A DNA stretch of 64,000 nt from Flaviaestuariibacter sp. (GTDB lineage: Bacteria > Bacteroidota > Bacteroidia > Chitinophagales > Chitinophagaceae): positions 62,001 to 126,000 of the forward strand of contig JAOQAI010000016.1 of NCBI GenBank assembly GCA_025963645.1. Direction: 5' to 3'. A model generated the notes under the pieces. The model was not told the DNA's origin, searched no databases, and was given only the letters and a program-made list of their open reading frames with translations. The translations under genes and the position numbers were made by a program. Below are positions 34,990 through 45,635 of this stretch, piece after piece (positions within the stretch are counted from its first letter, which is position 1; every line of letters begins with the position of its first letter).

Positions 34990-35114
34990 GGGGTTTGGGG
35001 TTGGGGGTTTGGGGTTTGGGGTTGGGGGTTTAAGGTTTAAGGTTGGAGGTTTAAGGTTGGAGGTTGGGGTTGGGGGTTTGGGGTTTGGGGTTTAAGGTTG
35101 GAGGTTTGGGGTTT
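34990..35114. repeat. G-rich heptamer repeat (GGGGTTT/GGGGTTG), G-quadruplex-prone
   Basis: About 125 bp of plus-strand units such as GGGGTTT, GGGGTTG, AAGGTTT and GAGGTTG with a 7-nt period. Many runs of four or five G make quadruplex formation plausible. The inverse (AACCCCAAACC units) occurs at 35361-35395. Confidence 0.8.
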
Positions 35115-35153
35115 CATCCCGTCGCTCTTCGATGAGATAATGAATGATTGTTT

Positions 35154-35289
35154 TGTCATCCCGACGAAGGAGGGACCTGTGAGTTGTGCTGTTAGAAAAG
35201 AACGAATGAATATGAGTTGACTGCTCGCTTGACTCCCTGCATCATTGTTAATTATGCGGTCCAAAGGTCCCTCCTTCGTCGGGATGACA
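35154..35289. repeat. 136-bp element with perfect 25-bp terminal inverted repeats
   Basis: 35154-35178 and 35265-35289 are exact reverse complements (ends TGTCATCCCGACGAAGG...). The 86-bp interior has no coding capacity. The arm recalls dispersed intergenic palindromes of Bacteroidota. It is nested between the G-rich and C-rich heptamer arrays. Confidence 0.8.
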
Positions 35290-35360
35290 AGCAGACGGGC
35301 CCACTGGTTGCCTGATGAAAGCAGGCGCCGGTTACGGTAAACCCTCGCTGTAGGGAAGTT

Positions 35361-35395
35361 ACAACCCCAAACCCCAAACCTCCAACCCCAAACTA
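35361..35395. repeat. C-rich heptamer repeat, inverse of the G-rich array
   Basis: CAACCCCAAACCCCAAACC-type units at a 7-nt period, abutting the stop codon of the restriction-modification gene. Confidence 0.7.
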
Positions 35396-38300
35396 CCCTC
35401 CCTCCACCACGGCCACTTCCGCCGCCGTGAGCCCGTAGAGGTTGTACACCAGCCGGTCTATCTCCGCGTCGGTGCGGCGAAGCGTGTCTTGCAGGGCAGC
35501 GGCTTTTTGGCGGTCCGCTTCAAAGAGCGCCACCCACTCCCGCTCCTGTGGCAGGGTGAGCGACAGCTTTGCTTTGGACAATTCTTTGAGGAAGGCATCC
35601 GGGGCGAGCGACGGCCAGTCCGCGAGCTTTTTGTTGACGGTGAGGGCGGGAAACTTGCCCGTGAGGAAATGCAGGAAATCTTGCTTTACCGCCTGCAGGC
35701 TGGCCGTGGTGGCGAGCATGGTATCGGCGAGGGTGATGAAGGGTTGCTGGTCTGTCACATTAGCTTCCGGCATCGGAAAGGTTTCAATATAAGCAGTCTT
35801 GAATCTGAAAAAGCCTCCTCTGAGAACAGTCCCGGTATTTTTTAAATAATACCACATCAAAGAAGAATTTAAAAGGCATAGAAGAAATTTATAATCCTCA
35901 CTTCTTTTTTCTTTCCTAATAAGACTATAGCCTTGAGTGTTGTGATAAAGATTCTTACTATCAATTGTCATGTTAGTTCCAAAAGAAGTTTCAGGAGTTA
36001 TGATCTTCTCTTGTTCAAACATTTTTATTTCCCTAGCTCTGTGTAAACTATACCAATGCTTTGGGTTTGTCTTATATCGAATTTTCTTATCAGATAATTC
36101 CTCTTTGAATTGCAACATGTAAGCATAACCTAAAGGATATTGATTTCTAAAATCAACTTCATCTAAAGGAATTGTTTTATTACCTATTTCAATGTGAGGA
36201 TAGATGGTGTAATAAGCAATTTGTAAAGGCGCATACTTCTTGATTTCATCACCTTTCAATAATGGTTTCATTAAGCTTGCTTCTACTTCAATTTGCTGTT
36301 TCAACCGCTCTGACCAACCAATAAACTTATCATTAATGAATTCACCCTTCATGATAAATATATCATCACCTACGCTTACAACACCTTGGCTTATATACTC
36401 AAAAACATCTTTTGCCTTCAATGGTTGTTTATTAAGTTTCTCAAAGAGGTTGTTACCCTCTTCGCCTTGCAAATTCCATTTTGCACTACTTAACTGATCG
36501 TAAGAAACTCTTTGAAAGCTTATATCATCAAACTGGGATTTAGGCTTTACTTCTTTAAAGTATACATACTCATTTGCCTTATTAAGATTGATGACACAAG
36601 TATAAGTTGAGGCGTCTGCGAATACCATCTCAGCACCAAAGCTTACAATACTTTTTACGGCTTTTTTATCTACAAGAAATTTTCTGATGCCTTCGCCAAA
36701 ATCGCTTATCATGAATTTATGAGGCAGGATGAAAGAGATAAGTCCGGTATCATTAATTAATCTATATGATTGCTCCATAAAGAGAACGTATATATCAAAC
36801 CTACCTGTTGCTGAATCAAATTGATGTTCATAGTACTTTGTTTCCTTTTCGAAGTTTTCCCGTAATCCTTGCACCCTTAAGTAAGGTGGGTTTCCAATCA
36901 CAATATCGAAGCCCCCTTTATTAAATACTTCCTTGTACTCCTCCTCCCACTTAAACGCCTTCGCACCCGCCACCGCAGGGTCGTCAATGAGGCTATTGCC
37001 GCATTTAATATTCGAGCTAAGGTTGGAGAGCTTGCGCTCCGGGCGGGCGGTGCGCAGCCACAGCGAGAGGCGGGCGATCTCCACGGCCTCGTCGTTAATG
37101 TCCACGCCATAAAGGTTGTGCTCCAAGATGTCGTTCGGCGTCCACCGCAGCTCCAGGGTGCCGGGCATCAGCTTGGTGGTCAGTTCGTCCACGTAGCTGT
37201 GTTCGGCAATGAGGAACTCCAGCGCCGTTGAGGAAAGCACCGGAGCCGCAGGCGGGGTCCAGTATGGTCAGCCCGAGCAGCCACCCGCGGTAGTCCACCA
37301 GCTTTTTCAACAACGCCTTCTCGTCCTTCTTTTTCTTTTGCGGCGCATAGTCTTCCTCCACCATGCCCAGGGCGGCCTTCTGCGCCGTGCACAGCGCCCC
37401 CACGGTGTTCTCCACGATGTAGCGGGTGATGTAGCGCGGGGTGTAGAAGACGCCTTCGCGTTTGCGGCGGGAAGCGCCCATCCCCGACCGAGCCCCCTCC
37501 GGCTCCCCCGGTGGGGGAGAGAAGCCCATCCCCGACCCTTCCCGGTGGGAAGGGCCACCATCGGCACTAGGCCCGCTTTGCGAAGTGTCTCCTGCAAATG
37601 CAGTCTCGTTGGAAAGCTGGCCTTGTGCATTGTTCTCTCCCCCACCGGGGGAGCCGGAGGGGGCTGTCTTTATCGCCTCGATCTCGTTCAGGCTGTGCTC
37701 GAAAATGTGCCCGAGGATGTTCACGTCCACCTCGCTCTCAAAGTCGTAGTTGCTCAGGGCCAGCGTGTGCTTATACAGCAGGTCGTCGGAGACCGTAACG
37801 GTGTCCAGCAGGTCGTCGGGAGAGAACAGCCCGCCGTTGTAGGCGAAGATGTCGTGGCGGGGGCTGCGGTAGCCGGTATTGATCCAGCTGAAATATTTCT
37901 TAAAGCGGCTGTAGAGAGGCACGTACTCGTCCATCGCCTTCAGTTCGGTCCACTCCTTTAACGTGTTGCGAACAGAGTTGGGCGGCAGCAGGGCGCGGTC
38001 CTCGGCAAAGAGCACAAAGAGGAAGCGGTCCAGCAGCTTCTGCGTCTTGCGGAAAAGCTCCACGCGGTCCTGCCCGGGGTTGCCCGCCACCAGGTCGGCA
38101 TAAAGGGCGGTCTTAAAGGCGCTGTAATCGGCATAGAGCTTCTTGGTCACGGCGTCTTCCTGCGCCACGCTCTGGGTCTTTAGCTGCAGGGGCAGGTCGG
38201 CAAGCAGGTTGCCGGCATGCAGCAGCAGGTAGAGCAATGCAAAGCGCTCCTTCGTGAGGGCGAAGAGGTGAAACTCCTCGTGCTCCGTGGCATCGCCGAT

Positions 38301-38726
38301 GTAGAGGCGCAGCTTCTCGAAGTTGGCGGTGATGGCGTAGGTGCAGCCCTTGTGGGCGGCGAGGTAGTTAAAGGCCTGGCTTTCTATTTTGGAGAGGTCG
38401 GTGGTGTCGGTGCCCTTCAGCTCTATCACCCCGCGAACGGCGCCGTCCTTCAGTATGGCGCCGTCGGCCTTCTTGCTGCCCTTCTCGTTCTTCTGCTCGG
38501 TAGTGAGGTTGAAGCCGGGCTGCGGGTTGAGGGTGTAGCCCAGCACGGTCACGAACAGGTCGCGGAGAAAGCCCTCCTGGTATTGCTCTTCTTTGAGGTG
38601 GCGGATATGCTGCTGCATGGCCGCGTTGCCGAAGTGGCTATGGAAGCGGTCCCACGCCGCGGCGAGGGCGGCGGCATCCAGCGCGGCGATATATTTTTTA
38701 AGAACGGACGGTTGAAAGAGGGGCAT
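35393..38726 (-). pseudogene. Type IIG restriction-modification enzyme (Eco57I-like), frameshifted
   Basis: Two reading frames make one gene of about 1100 codons. The N part starts at the ATG at 38726 (MPLFQPSVLKKYIAALDAAA) and carries a PD-(D/E)XK-like site (KKADGA at 86-90 and IELKG at 101-105). It then has FYTPRYITRYIVE and the methyltransferase motif LDPACGSGAFLN. Directly after this motif one extra base (around 37221-37229) shifts the frame. Removing it continues as ALEFLIAEHSYVDEL into the C part, which has VDINDEAVEIARLSLWLRT, the catalytic GNPPYLRVQG and a TaqI-like specificity region ending at 35393. Such enzymes methylate and cut the same asymmetric site. The shift may be a real inactivation or a sequence error. 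A 175-bp repeat element is inserted in frame. Confidence 0.85.
37491..37665. repeat. 175-bp palindromic element inserted in frame in the restriction-modification gene
   Basis: 37491-37521 and 37635-37665 are perfect 31-bp inverted repeats (AGCCCCCTCCGGCTCCCCCG...). Inside lies a small palindrome CCCTTCCC-GGT-GGGAAGGG (37536-37554). The direct repeat GCCCATCCCCGACC flanks the left arm (about 37477-37489 and 37524-37537). It adds about 60 Gly/Pro/Ser-rich residues between the nuclease part and FYTPRYI without breaking the frame. Confidence 0.85.
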
Positions 38727-38939
38727 GCTGAATGGGTTGGTTGTCAAATGTAAGGGGAGTAGGTTGATTAGTTGACAGGTTGATAGGCCAGGCGCTTCCC
38801 CTTGAGCATTGAACATTGATCATTGATCATTCTTCTTTCCATCCTTCAACATTTCATCCTGAGCTTGACGAACGACCTATTCCTTATTTTTCTTATTTGA
38901 TATTCCTTTATCTTGCAATCAGTTTTAAACCAAACTAAT
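38727..38939. repeat. Intergenic spacer with short repeats
   Basis: Contains GTTGATT/AGTTGAC units (38757-38788), ATTGATC heptamers (38815-38836) and one arm of the TGAGCTTGACGAA element (about 38863-38875), also found near 16387. No promoter of the TAnnTTTG type was found for either divergent gene. Confidence 0.45.
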
Positions 38940-41900
38940 ATGAGAAAAGCCGTACCCTTGTTCTTCCTCTTCCTGCTTGGCTGCCTGTCGGTGTATTCGC
39001 AATGCTCGATAAATGGCACTGTCACCACTACCAACCCCACCACTTGCGGTGGCACCAATGGGACCATTTTTTTGCCGGGCATCAACGGCGGCGGCACCTA
39101 TACCCAGGTTAGCTACCAACTTAATGGCGTAACCACGCCAGCCACCTTCACTGTGAACAGCAGCGGCATGACGATCACCAACCTTGGCGCCGGCAGCTAC
39201 ACGAATGTGGGCGCCGTTTATAATGGAGGTAGTTGTTCATTTAGCCTCGCCGGTCCGTTCCAAATAACCAGCACCCCCCTTGCCTCCATTAGCGGCGCTG
39301 CTACTATTTGTCAAAATGCTACTGCGCCCTTGATCACCTTTACCGGAAGCAACGGAACAGCACCTTATACCTTTACCTATAAGATAAATGGAGGCGCTGA
39401 TCTCACCGTCACCAGCACGGGGTCTACGGCCACGGTTGCGGCGGCTACTACAACGGCAGGGACTTTTGTTTATACCTTGGTCAGTGTTCGCGATGCGACT
39501 AACTGCCTGGGGACAGCTAGCGGTTCGGCAACGGTTACCGTCAACCCAACCCCCACGGTTACTGCGGTTTCTAACCAAACCCTTTGCAACGGCAGCGCTA
39601 CTGCTGCTGTCAACTTTACGGGCGGTGCTGCCGGTACGGTCTATAACTGGACAAATAGTAATCCTGCTATTGGAGTCGCTGCCAGCGGCACCGGCAATAT
39701 CGCTTCTTTTACAGCTACCAATAGTACTTCTGCGCCTATCACTTCTACTATTACCGTTACGCCGGTTACAAGAGGCACCGGCTTTGCTTATATAGCCAAT
39801 AACCTGGACGGCACTGTTTCTGTGATCAATTCGGCTACAAATGTGGTGACGGCTACCATACCCGCTGGTGTTTCACCTATTGGTGTAGCGGCGTCCGCTG
39901 ATGGCAGCAAAGTGTATGTAACGAATAACAGCTCCGGTTCCGGCTCCGTATCGGTCATCAATACAGCAACTAATACTGTTTCCGCTACTATACCCGTCGG
40001 CAGTTCGCCCTATGGTGTAGCGGTTTCAGCGGACGGCAGCAAGGTGTACGTGGCGAACTCCGGCTCCAATACCGTTTCGGTTATTAATACCTCCACCAAT
40101 ACCATAGCTGCAACCGTTACGGTCGGCACCCGTCCACGGGGCGTCGTCATCTCTCCTGATGGAAGCAAGGTGTATGTGACCAATGATATTTCAAACACTG
40201 TTTCTGTTATTGCAACGGCTACCAATACGGTCAGTGCTACCATTCCAGTTGGCACGGCTCCGTATGGTGTGACTGTTTCAACTGATGGCAGCAAGGTGTA
40301 TGTTGCAAATAATATTTCCAATACAGTCTCTCTTGTAAATACCGCCACCAATGCAGTGACGGCTACCATTTCAGTAGGATCCGGGGCTTATGGCGTAGGT
40401 CTTTCGCCGGATGAAAGTAAACTGTATGTAACCAATGCCCTTTCTCATAACGTATCTGTAGTATCCACTGCTACTAATACTGTGACGGCTACTATTGCGG
40501 TTGGTTTGTCGCCACGAGGCATTTCCTTTTCGCAGGATGGCACAAGGGCCTATACAGCGAACAGCAGTTCCAGCACTGTATCGGTTATTAATACAAGTAC
40601 AAATGCCGTAACGGCTACCATTGCTGTTGGAACGGCCCCTTTCTCTCTTGGTAATTTCATTGCTCCTGCACTTAGCTGCAGCGGAGCCCCAACGACATTT
40701 ACTATTACCGTTAATCCTACACCGACTGTAGCGGCAATACCCAACCAAACCCTTTGCTCCGGAGCGGGCACAACCGCTGTCAACTTTACCGGAACGGTCA
40801 CCGGCACTACTTTCACCTGGACAAACAGCAATGCGGCTATCGGTCTGGCTGCCAGTGGTAGCGGCAATATCGCGTCTTTTACAGCTACCAATAGTACTGC
40901 AAGTCCTATCACTTCTACCATTACTGTTACACCTAGTGCTAATGGCTGCACCGGCACTACGGTTACGTTTACGATCACGGTGAATCCTTCCACTGTTATT
41001 ACTACGCAGCCGGTGTCGCAAGTGGTTTGTGCGGGGGCTGCTGCTTCCTTCACGGTAGCTGCCAGCGGAACGGGTACGCTTACTTATCAATGGCGGAAAG
41101 GGGGGACAAATATCACCGGCGCCACTTCCGCCACTTATACTATTGCTTCCGCCACGGCAGCAGATGCAGCCAATTATGATGTGGTGGTTAGCGGCACCTG
41201 CGGTACGGTTACGTCTTCGGCGGTAACCCTGACCGTTAACCCCGAGCCATTAGCCGGCTTTACTACTACATCACCCGGTTGTCCCGGTTCACCTATTACC
41301 TTCATTAACACTTCTACCATCAGCAGCGGTACGATCAGTGGTTATGCCTGGAATTTTGGAGACGGGGGCACGAGCACCGCTACTAATCCAACACATGCCT
41401 ACACAACACCCGGCACCTACTCAGTGCAACTGGTAGCTACACCAGCAAATGGTTGTGCCACCAGTACGGTTACGCAATTAGTATTGGTACAAGCTTCTAC
41501 GCTTATCACCACGCAGCCGGCATCGCAAACGGTTTGTGCCGGAGCGGGTGCCACCTTCACCGTAGTGGCTACAGGTACCGGCACGCTTACTTATCAATGG
41601 AATAAAAATGGCAGCCCTATAACAGGCGCTACTGCCGCCACTTATACCATCGGCGCCACCACCGCGGCCGATGCGGGCAACTTTACCGTAACGGTTACGG
41701 GCACTTGCGGTGCGGTAACATCAAATGCGGCGAACCTGACTGTGAATGCGGCTACTGTCATAACGACCCAGCCCGCTGCTACGCAAGGGGTTTGCACCGG
41801 CGCACCGGCTACGTTTACCGTGACCGCAACGGGTGCCGGCACACTCACTTACCAATGGCGCAAAGGCGGAACGCCTATCACCGGCGCTACTGCTGCTACC

Positions 41901-42812
41901 TATACCATTGCCAGCGCTGGTGTGGCTGATGCTGCCACCTACACCGTAGTGGTGACGGGCACGTGCGGCAGCGTCACATCAGCCGATGCTGTTCTTGTTG
42001 TGAATACCGCAACAGCCATCACTACACAACCGGTTGCACAGAGTGCCTGCGCTGGCGGAACGGCAACATTCAGTGTAGCAGCTACAGGCAATGCACTTAC
42101 TTACCAGTGGCGTAAAGACGGGGTAGCCATTACGGGTGCTACATCCGCTACCTATACGATCAGCCCTGTTGCAACCACCAGTGCCGGTGCTTATAGCGTT
42201 GTGGTAACAGGTAGCTGCGGTACAGTAACCTCAAATGCGGTAACCCTTACCGTAAATGCAGTTACTGCTATCACCACACAGCCTGTAGCCCAAACCGTTT
42301 GTGCCGGGGCGTCCGCGTCCTTTACGGTGGCGGCAAGCGGAACGGGTACGCTTATGTATCAGTGGCGGAAAGGTGGTGTGGCCATCACCGGCGCTACCAG
42401 TACCACTTACTCCATTGTAAATGTGGTCCCGGCTGATGCTGCCCTGTATGATGTAGTGGTTACCGGCACCTGTGGTGCGGTAACCACTACGGCTGTAGCG
42501 CTGACCCTGCAGACAACCGGCTGCACCACCGCCGTACCAAGTATTACACAGGACGTGCAAAGCGCGGTGCTGATGCCAACTATTGCGAGAAACCAAACTA
42601 CGCTTCGCGTAGTCGTTCGCCGGACACTGCAGATCAATTGGACGGTGAGCGATGCCCAGGGAAAAGCGGTGCTGCATTTTTCCAGCCGGGCCCTTCCGGG
42701 AAGCAATAACGATGTGACCATTCCGCTTCACCAACTCTCCAGCGGCATCTACTACCTCAACGGCAGCAGTGCAAACGGAAGAGTGGAAACCCTGCGAATA
42801 GTAAAACCCTAA
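38940..42812 (+). CDS. Large secreted protein: YVTN seven-blade propeller, PKD and five Ig-like repeats, T9SS-type C terminus
   Basis: 1290 residues from the ATG at 38940, with signal peptide MRKAVPLFFLFLLGCLSVYS. About residues 281-573 hold seven YVTN-type blades (for example VSVINTATNTVSATIPVGSS and DGSKVYVTN), a complete propeller. It is inserted between TSTITVTP and SGAPTTFTITVNP of a PKD-like module; an uninterrupted copy of that module follows (about 590-680). Then come an Ig-like repeat, a PKD domain (YAWNFGDGGTSTATNPTHAY), four more Ig-like repeats starting with ITTQP, and a C-terminal domain (SSGIYYLNGSSANGRVETLR) resembling type IX secretion sorting signals. Surface adhesion or matrix role is inferred. 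It diverges from the restriction-modification gene. Confidence 0.88.
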   Translation: MRKAVPLFFLFLLGCLSVYSQCSINGTVTTTNPTTCGGTNGTIFLPGINGGGTYTQVSYQLNGVTTPATFTVNSSGMTITNLGAGSYTNVGAVYNGGSCSFSLAGPFQITSTPLASISGAATICQNATAPLITFTGSNGTAPYTFTYKINGGADLTVTSTGSTATVAAATTTAGTFVYTLVSVRDATNCLGTASGSATVTVNPTPTVTAVSNQTLCNGSATAAVNFTGGAAGTVYNWTNSNPAIGVAASGTGNIASFTATNSTSAPITSTITVTPVTRGTGFAYIANNLDGTVSVINSATNVVTATIPAGVSPIGVAASADGSKVYVTNNSSGSGSVSVINTATNTVSATIPVGSSPYGVAVSADGSKVYVANSGSNTVSVINTSTNTIAATVTVGTRPRGVVISPDGSKVYVTNDISNTVSVIATATNTVSATIPVGTAPYGVTVSTDGSKVYVANNISNTVSLVNTATNAVTATISVGSGAYGVGLSPDESKLYVTNALSHNVSVVSTATNTVTATIAVGLSPRGISFSQDGTRAYTANSSSSTVSVINTSTNAVTATIAVGTAPFSLGNFIAPALSCSGAPTTFTITVNPTPTVAAIPNQTLCSGAGTTAVNFTGTVTGTTFTWTNSNAAIGLAASGSGNIASFTATNSTASPITSTITVTPSANGCTGTTVTFTITVNPSTVITTQPVSQVVCAGAAASFTVAASGTGTLTYQWRKGGTNITGATSATYTIASATAADAANYDVVVSGTCGTVTSSAVTLTVNPEPLAGFTTTSPGCPGSPITFINTSTISSGTISGYAWNFGDGGTSTATNPTHAYTTPGTYSVQLVATPANGCATSTVTQLVLVQASTLITTQPASQTVCAGAGATFTVVATGTGTLTYQWNKNGSPITGATAATYTIGATTAADAGNFTVTVTGTCGAVTSNAANLTVNAATVITTQPAATQGVCTGAPATFTVTATGAGTLTYQWRKGGTPITGATAATYTIASAGVADAATYTVVVTGTCGSVTSADAVLVVNTATAITTQPVAQSACAGGTATFSVAATGNALTYQWRKDGVAITGATSATYTISPVATTSAGAYSVVVTGSCGTVTSNAVTLTVNAVTAITTQPVAQTVCAGASASFTVAASGTGTLMYQWRKGGVAITGATSTTYSIVNVVPADAALYDVVVTGTCGAVTTTAVALTLQTTGCTTAVPSITQDVQSAVLMPTIARNQTTLRVVVRRTLQINWTVSDAQGKAVLHFSSRALPGSNNDVTIPLHQLSSGIYYLNGSSANGRVETLRIVKP

Positions 42813-42830
42813 AACAAGAAGCCTTTTTAT

Positions 42831-42865
42831 AAATAAGAGCCGGTCCAATGGACCGGCTCTTATTT
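42831..42865. terminator. Bidirectional terminator with 16-bp stem
   Basis: AAATAAGAGCCGGTCC pairs perfectly with its complement around a 3-nt AAT loop. It lies between the convergent surface-protein gene (stop 42812) and pyrG (stop 42984). Confidence 0.88.
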
Positions 42866-42983
42866 ATTTATAGATCACACTAACAAGGCAAGAGTGCCCC
42901 CCGGTTGCCGCTTCTTATTCTTACGCTTACCGCGTTAATAAGCTTTAGAGAGGGAGGAAGCGGGAAAAGCGGGCAATCATTAA

Positions 42984-44636
<1,653 letters not shown>

Positions 44637-44690
44637 TTATTGAATGGTTGATTAAGTTGAATAGTTGATAAGTTGATGGGTTGAGACGGC
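44637..44690. repeat. GTTGATTA-type octamer run in the pyrG leader
   Basis: Units GTTGATTA, AGTTGAAT, AGTTGATA, AGTTGATG and GGTTGAGA follow with an 8-nt period, directly upstream of the pyrG ATG. Confidence 0.55.
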
Positions 44691-44950
44691 TGCCATAACA
44701 GAATTAGAACACAGATGACGCAGATATGATGATCAGCGAAATCGTAAAAATCATAATAACCAGCGTTCCCTTTCTTCAGCCATGACCGGCGTGCAAACCT
44801 ACGGCAATTTTTTGTGCCCCAAAAACGAAGCTTTGTAGCATGTATGACGACATGCTCTCCCACATCCTTAAACAAGAAAAAAAAGTTTTCGGAATCCAAG
44901 AACAATATCCTTTCGTTTATGTTGCTATAACAAATCAACTCATCAAATCT

Positions 44951-45550
44951 ATGTTCAAGAAAATCTCCGGGTTTGCTATAGCAGCAACTCTTTGCGCCTC
45001 TCTGACCGCATGTTCTGACAACAGCACGTCCACAACTTCCACAACTAATGACAGCACTACTACTGTCCCCGCCGACAGTATGGGCGCTACCAGTACAGAA
45101 GCGGGTGTGATGGTTGGCGGCGCCAACATGGTGCCTTCCAAAAATATCGTTGAAAATGCTGCCGGCTCTGCGGATCATACCACTTTGGTGGCGGCTGTTA
45201 CCGCTGCGGGCTTAGGCGAAACCTTGAGTGGCGCCGGTCCTTTCACCGTGTTCGCTCCAACAAACGAGGCATTCAAAAAGCTCCCGGCTGGCACCGTTGA
45301 CAACCTCTTAAAGCCCGAAATGAAGGCGGATTTAACAAGCGTATTGACGTATCATGTAGTACCAGGCGCCCTGCGTGCCGCTGACCTGAAAGATGGGCAG
45401 AAATTAAAGACCGTTCAAGGAAAAGAATTGACCGTGTCAATTAAAGATGGCAAGGTGATGATTGATGGCGCTACCGTAACCATCCCTGATGTGATCTCCA
45501 GCAATGGTGTTACCCACGTAATTGATGCCGTAGTGTTACCTAAAAAGTAG
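44951..45550 (+). CDS. Fasciclin-domain lipoprotein
   Basis: 199 residues from the ATG at 44951, which gives a lipoprotein signal MFKKISGFAIAATLCASLTAC; an upstream in-frame ATG at 44840 adds 37 residues that look untranslated. A Ser/Thr-rich linker follows, then one FAS1 domain: GPFTVFAPTNEAFKKLPAGT, LTSVLTYHVVPGALRAADL and SNGVTHVIDAVVLPK. FAS1 domains mediate adhesion or matrix contacts; this one is likely anchored in the periplasm or outer membrane. Confidence 0.9.
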   Translation: MFKKISGFAIAATLCASLTACSDNSTSTTSTTNDSTTTVPADSMGATSTEAGVMVGGANMVPSKNIVENAAGSADHTTLVAAVTAAGLGETLSGAGPFTVFAPTNEAFKKLPAGTVDNLLKPEMKADLTSVLTYHVVPGALRAADLKDGQKLKTVQGKELTVSIKDGKVMIDGATVTIPDVISSNGVTHVIDAVVLPKK

Positions 45551-45588
45551 GTTTTGGTTAGGAAGCGTGGTTTCCGCTTCCGCTAATT

Positions 45589-45616
45589 GAAAAGGACAAC
45601 GTGAGTTGTCCTTTTC
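45589..45616. terminator. Bidirectional terminator
   Basis: GAAAAGGACAAC pairs with GTTGTCCTTTTC around a GTGA loop. It is shared by the convergent fasciclin and purL genes. Confidence 0.85.
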
Positions 45617-45635
45617 TGGTTTTATAGTCTGCGTT

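Noticed and set aside
34411-35095. Plus-strand frames through the 21-bp array
   Set aside because: All frames are open because the unit has no stop. The minus frame has synonymous differences between units and fits the operon with the next gene.
36898-37392. Short extra frames in the restriction-modification gene
   Set aside because: Alternative frames around the frameshift; both real halves are accounted for by one gene.
39237-42848. Several minus-strand frames across the surface-protein gene
   Set aside because: They are shadows of the Thr/Ala/Gly-rich plus-strand repeats with no family features.
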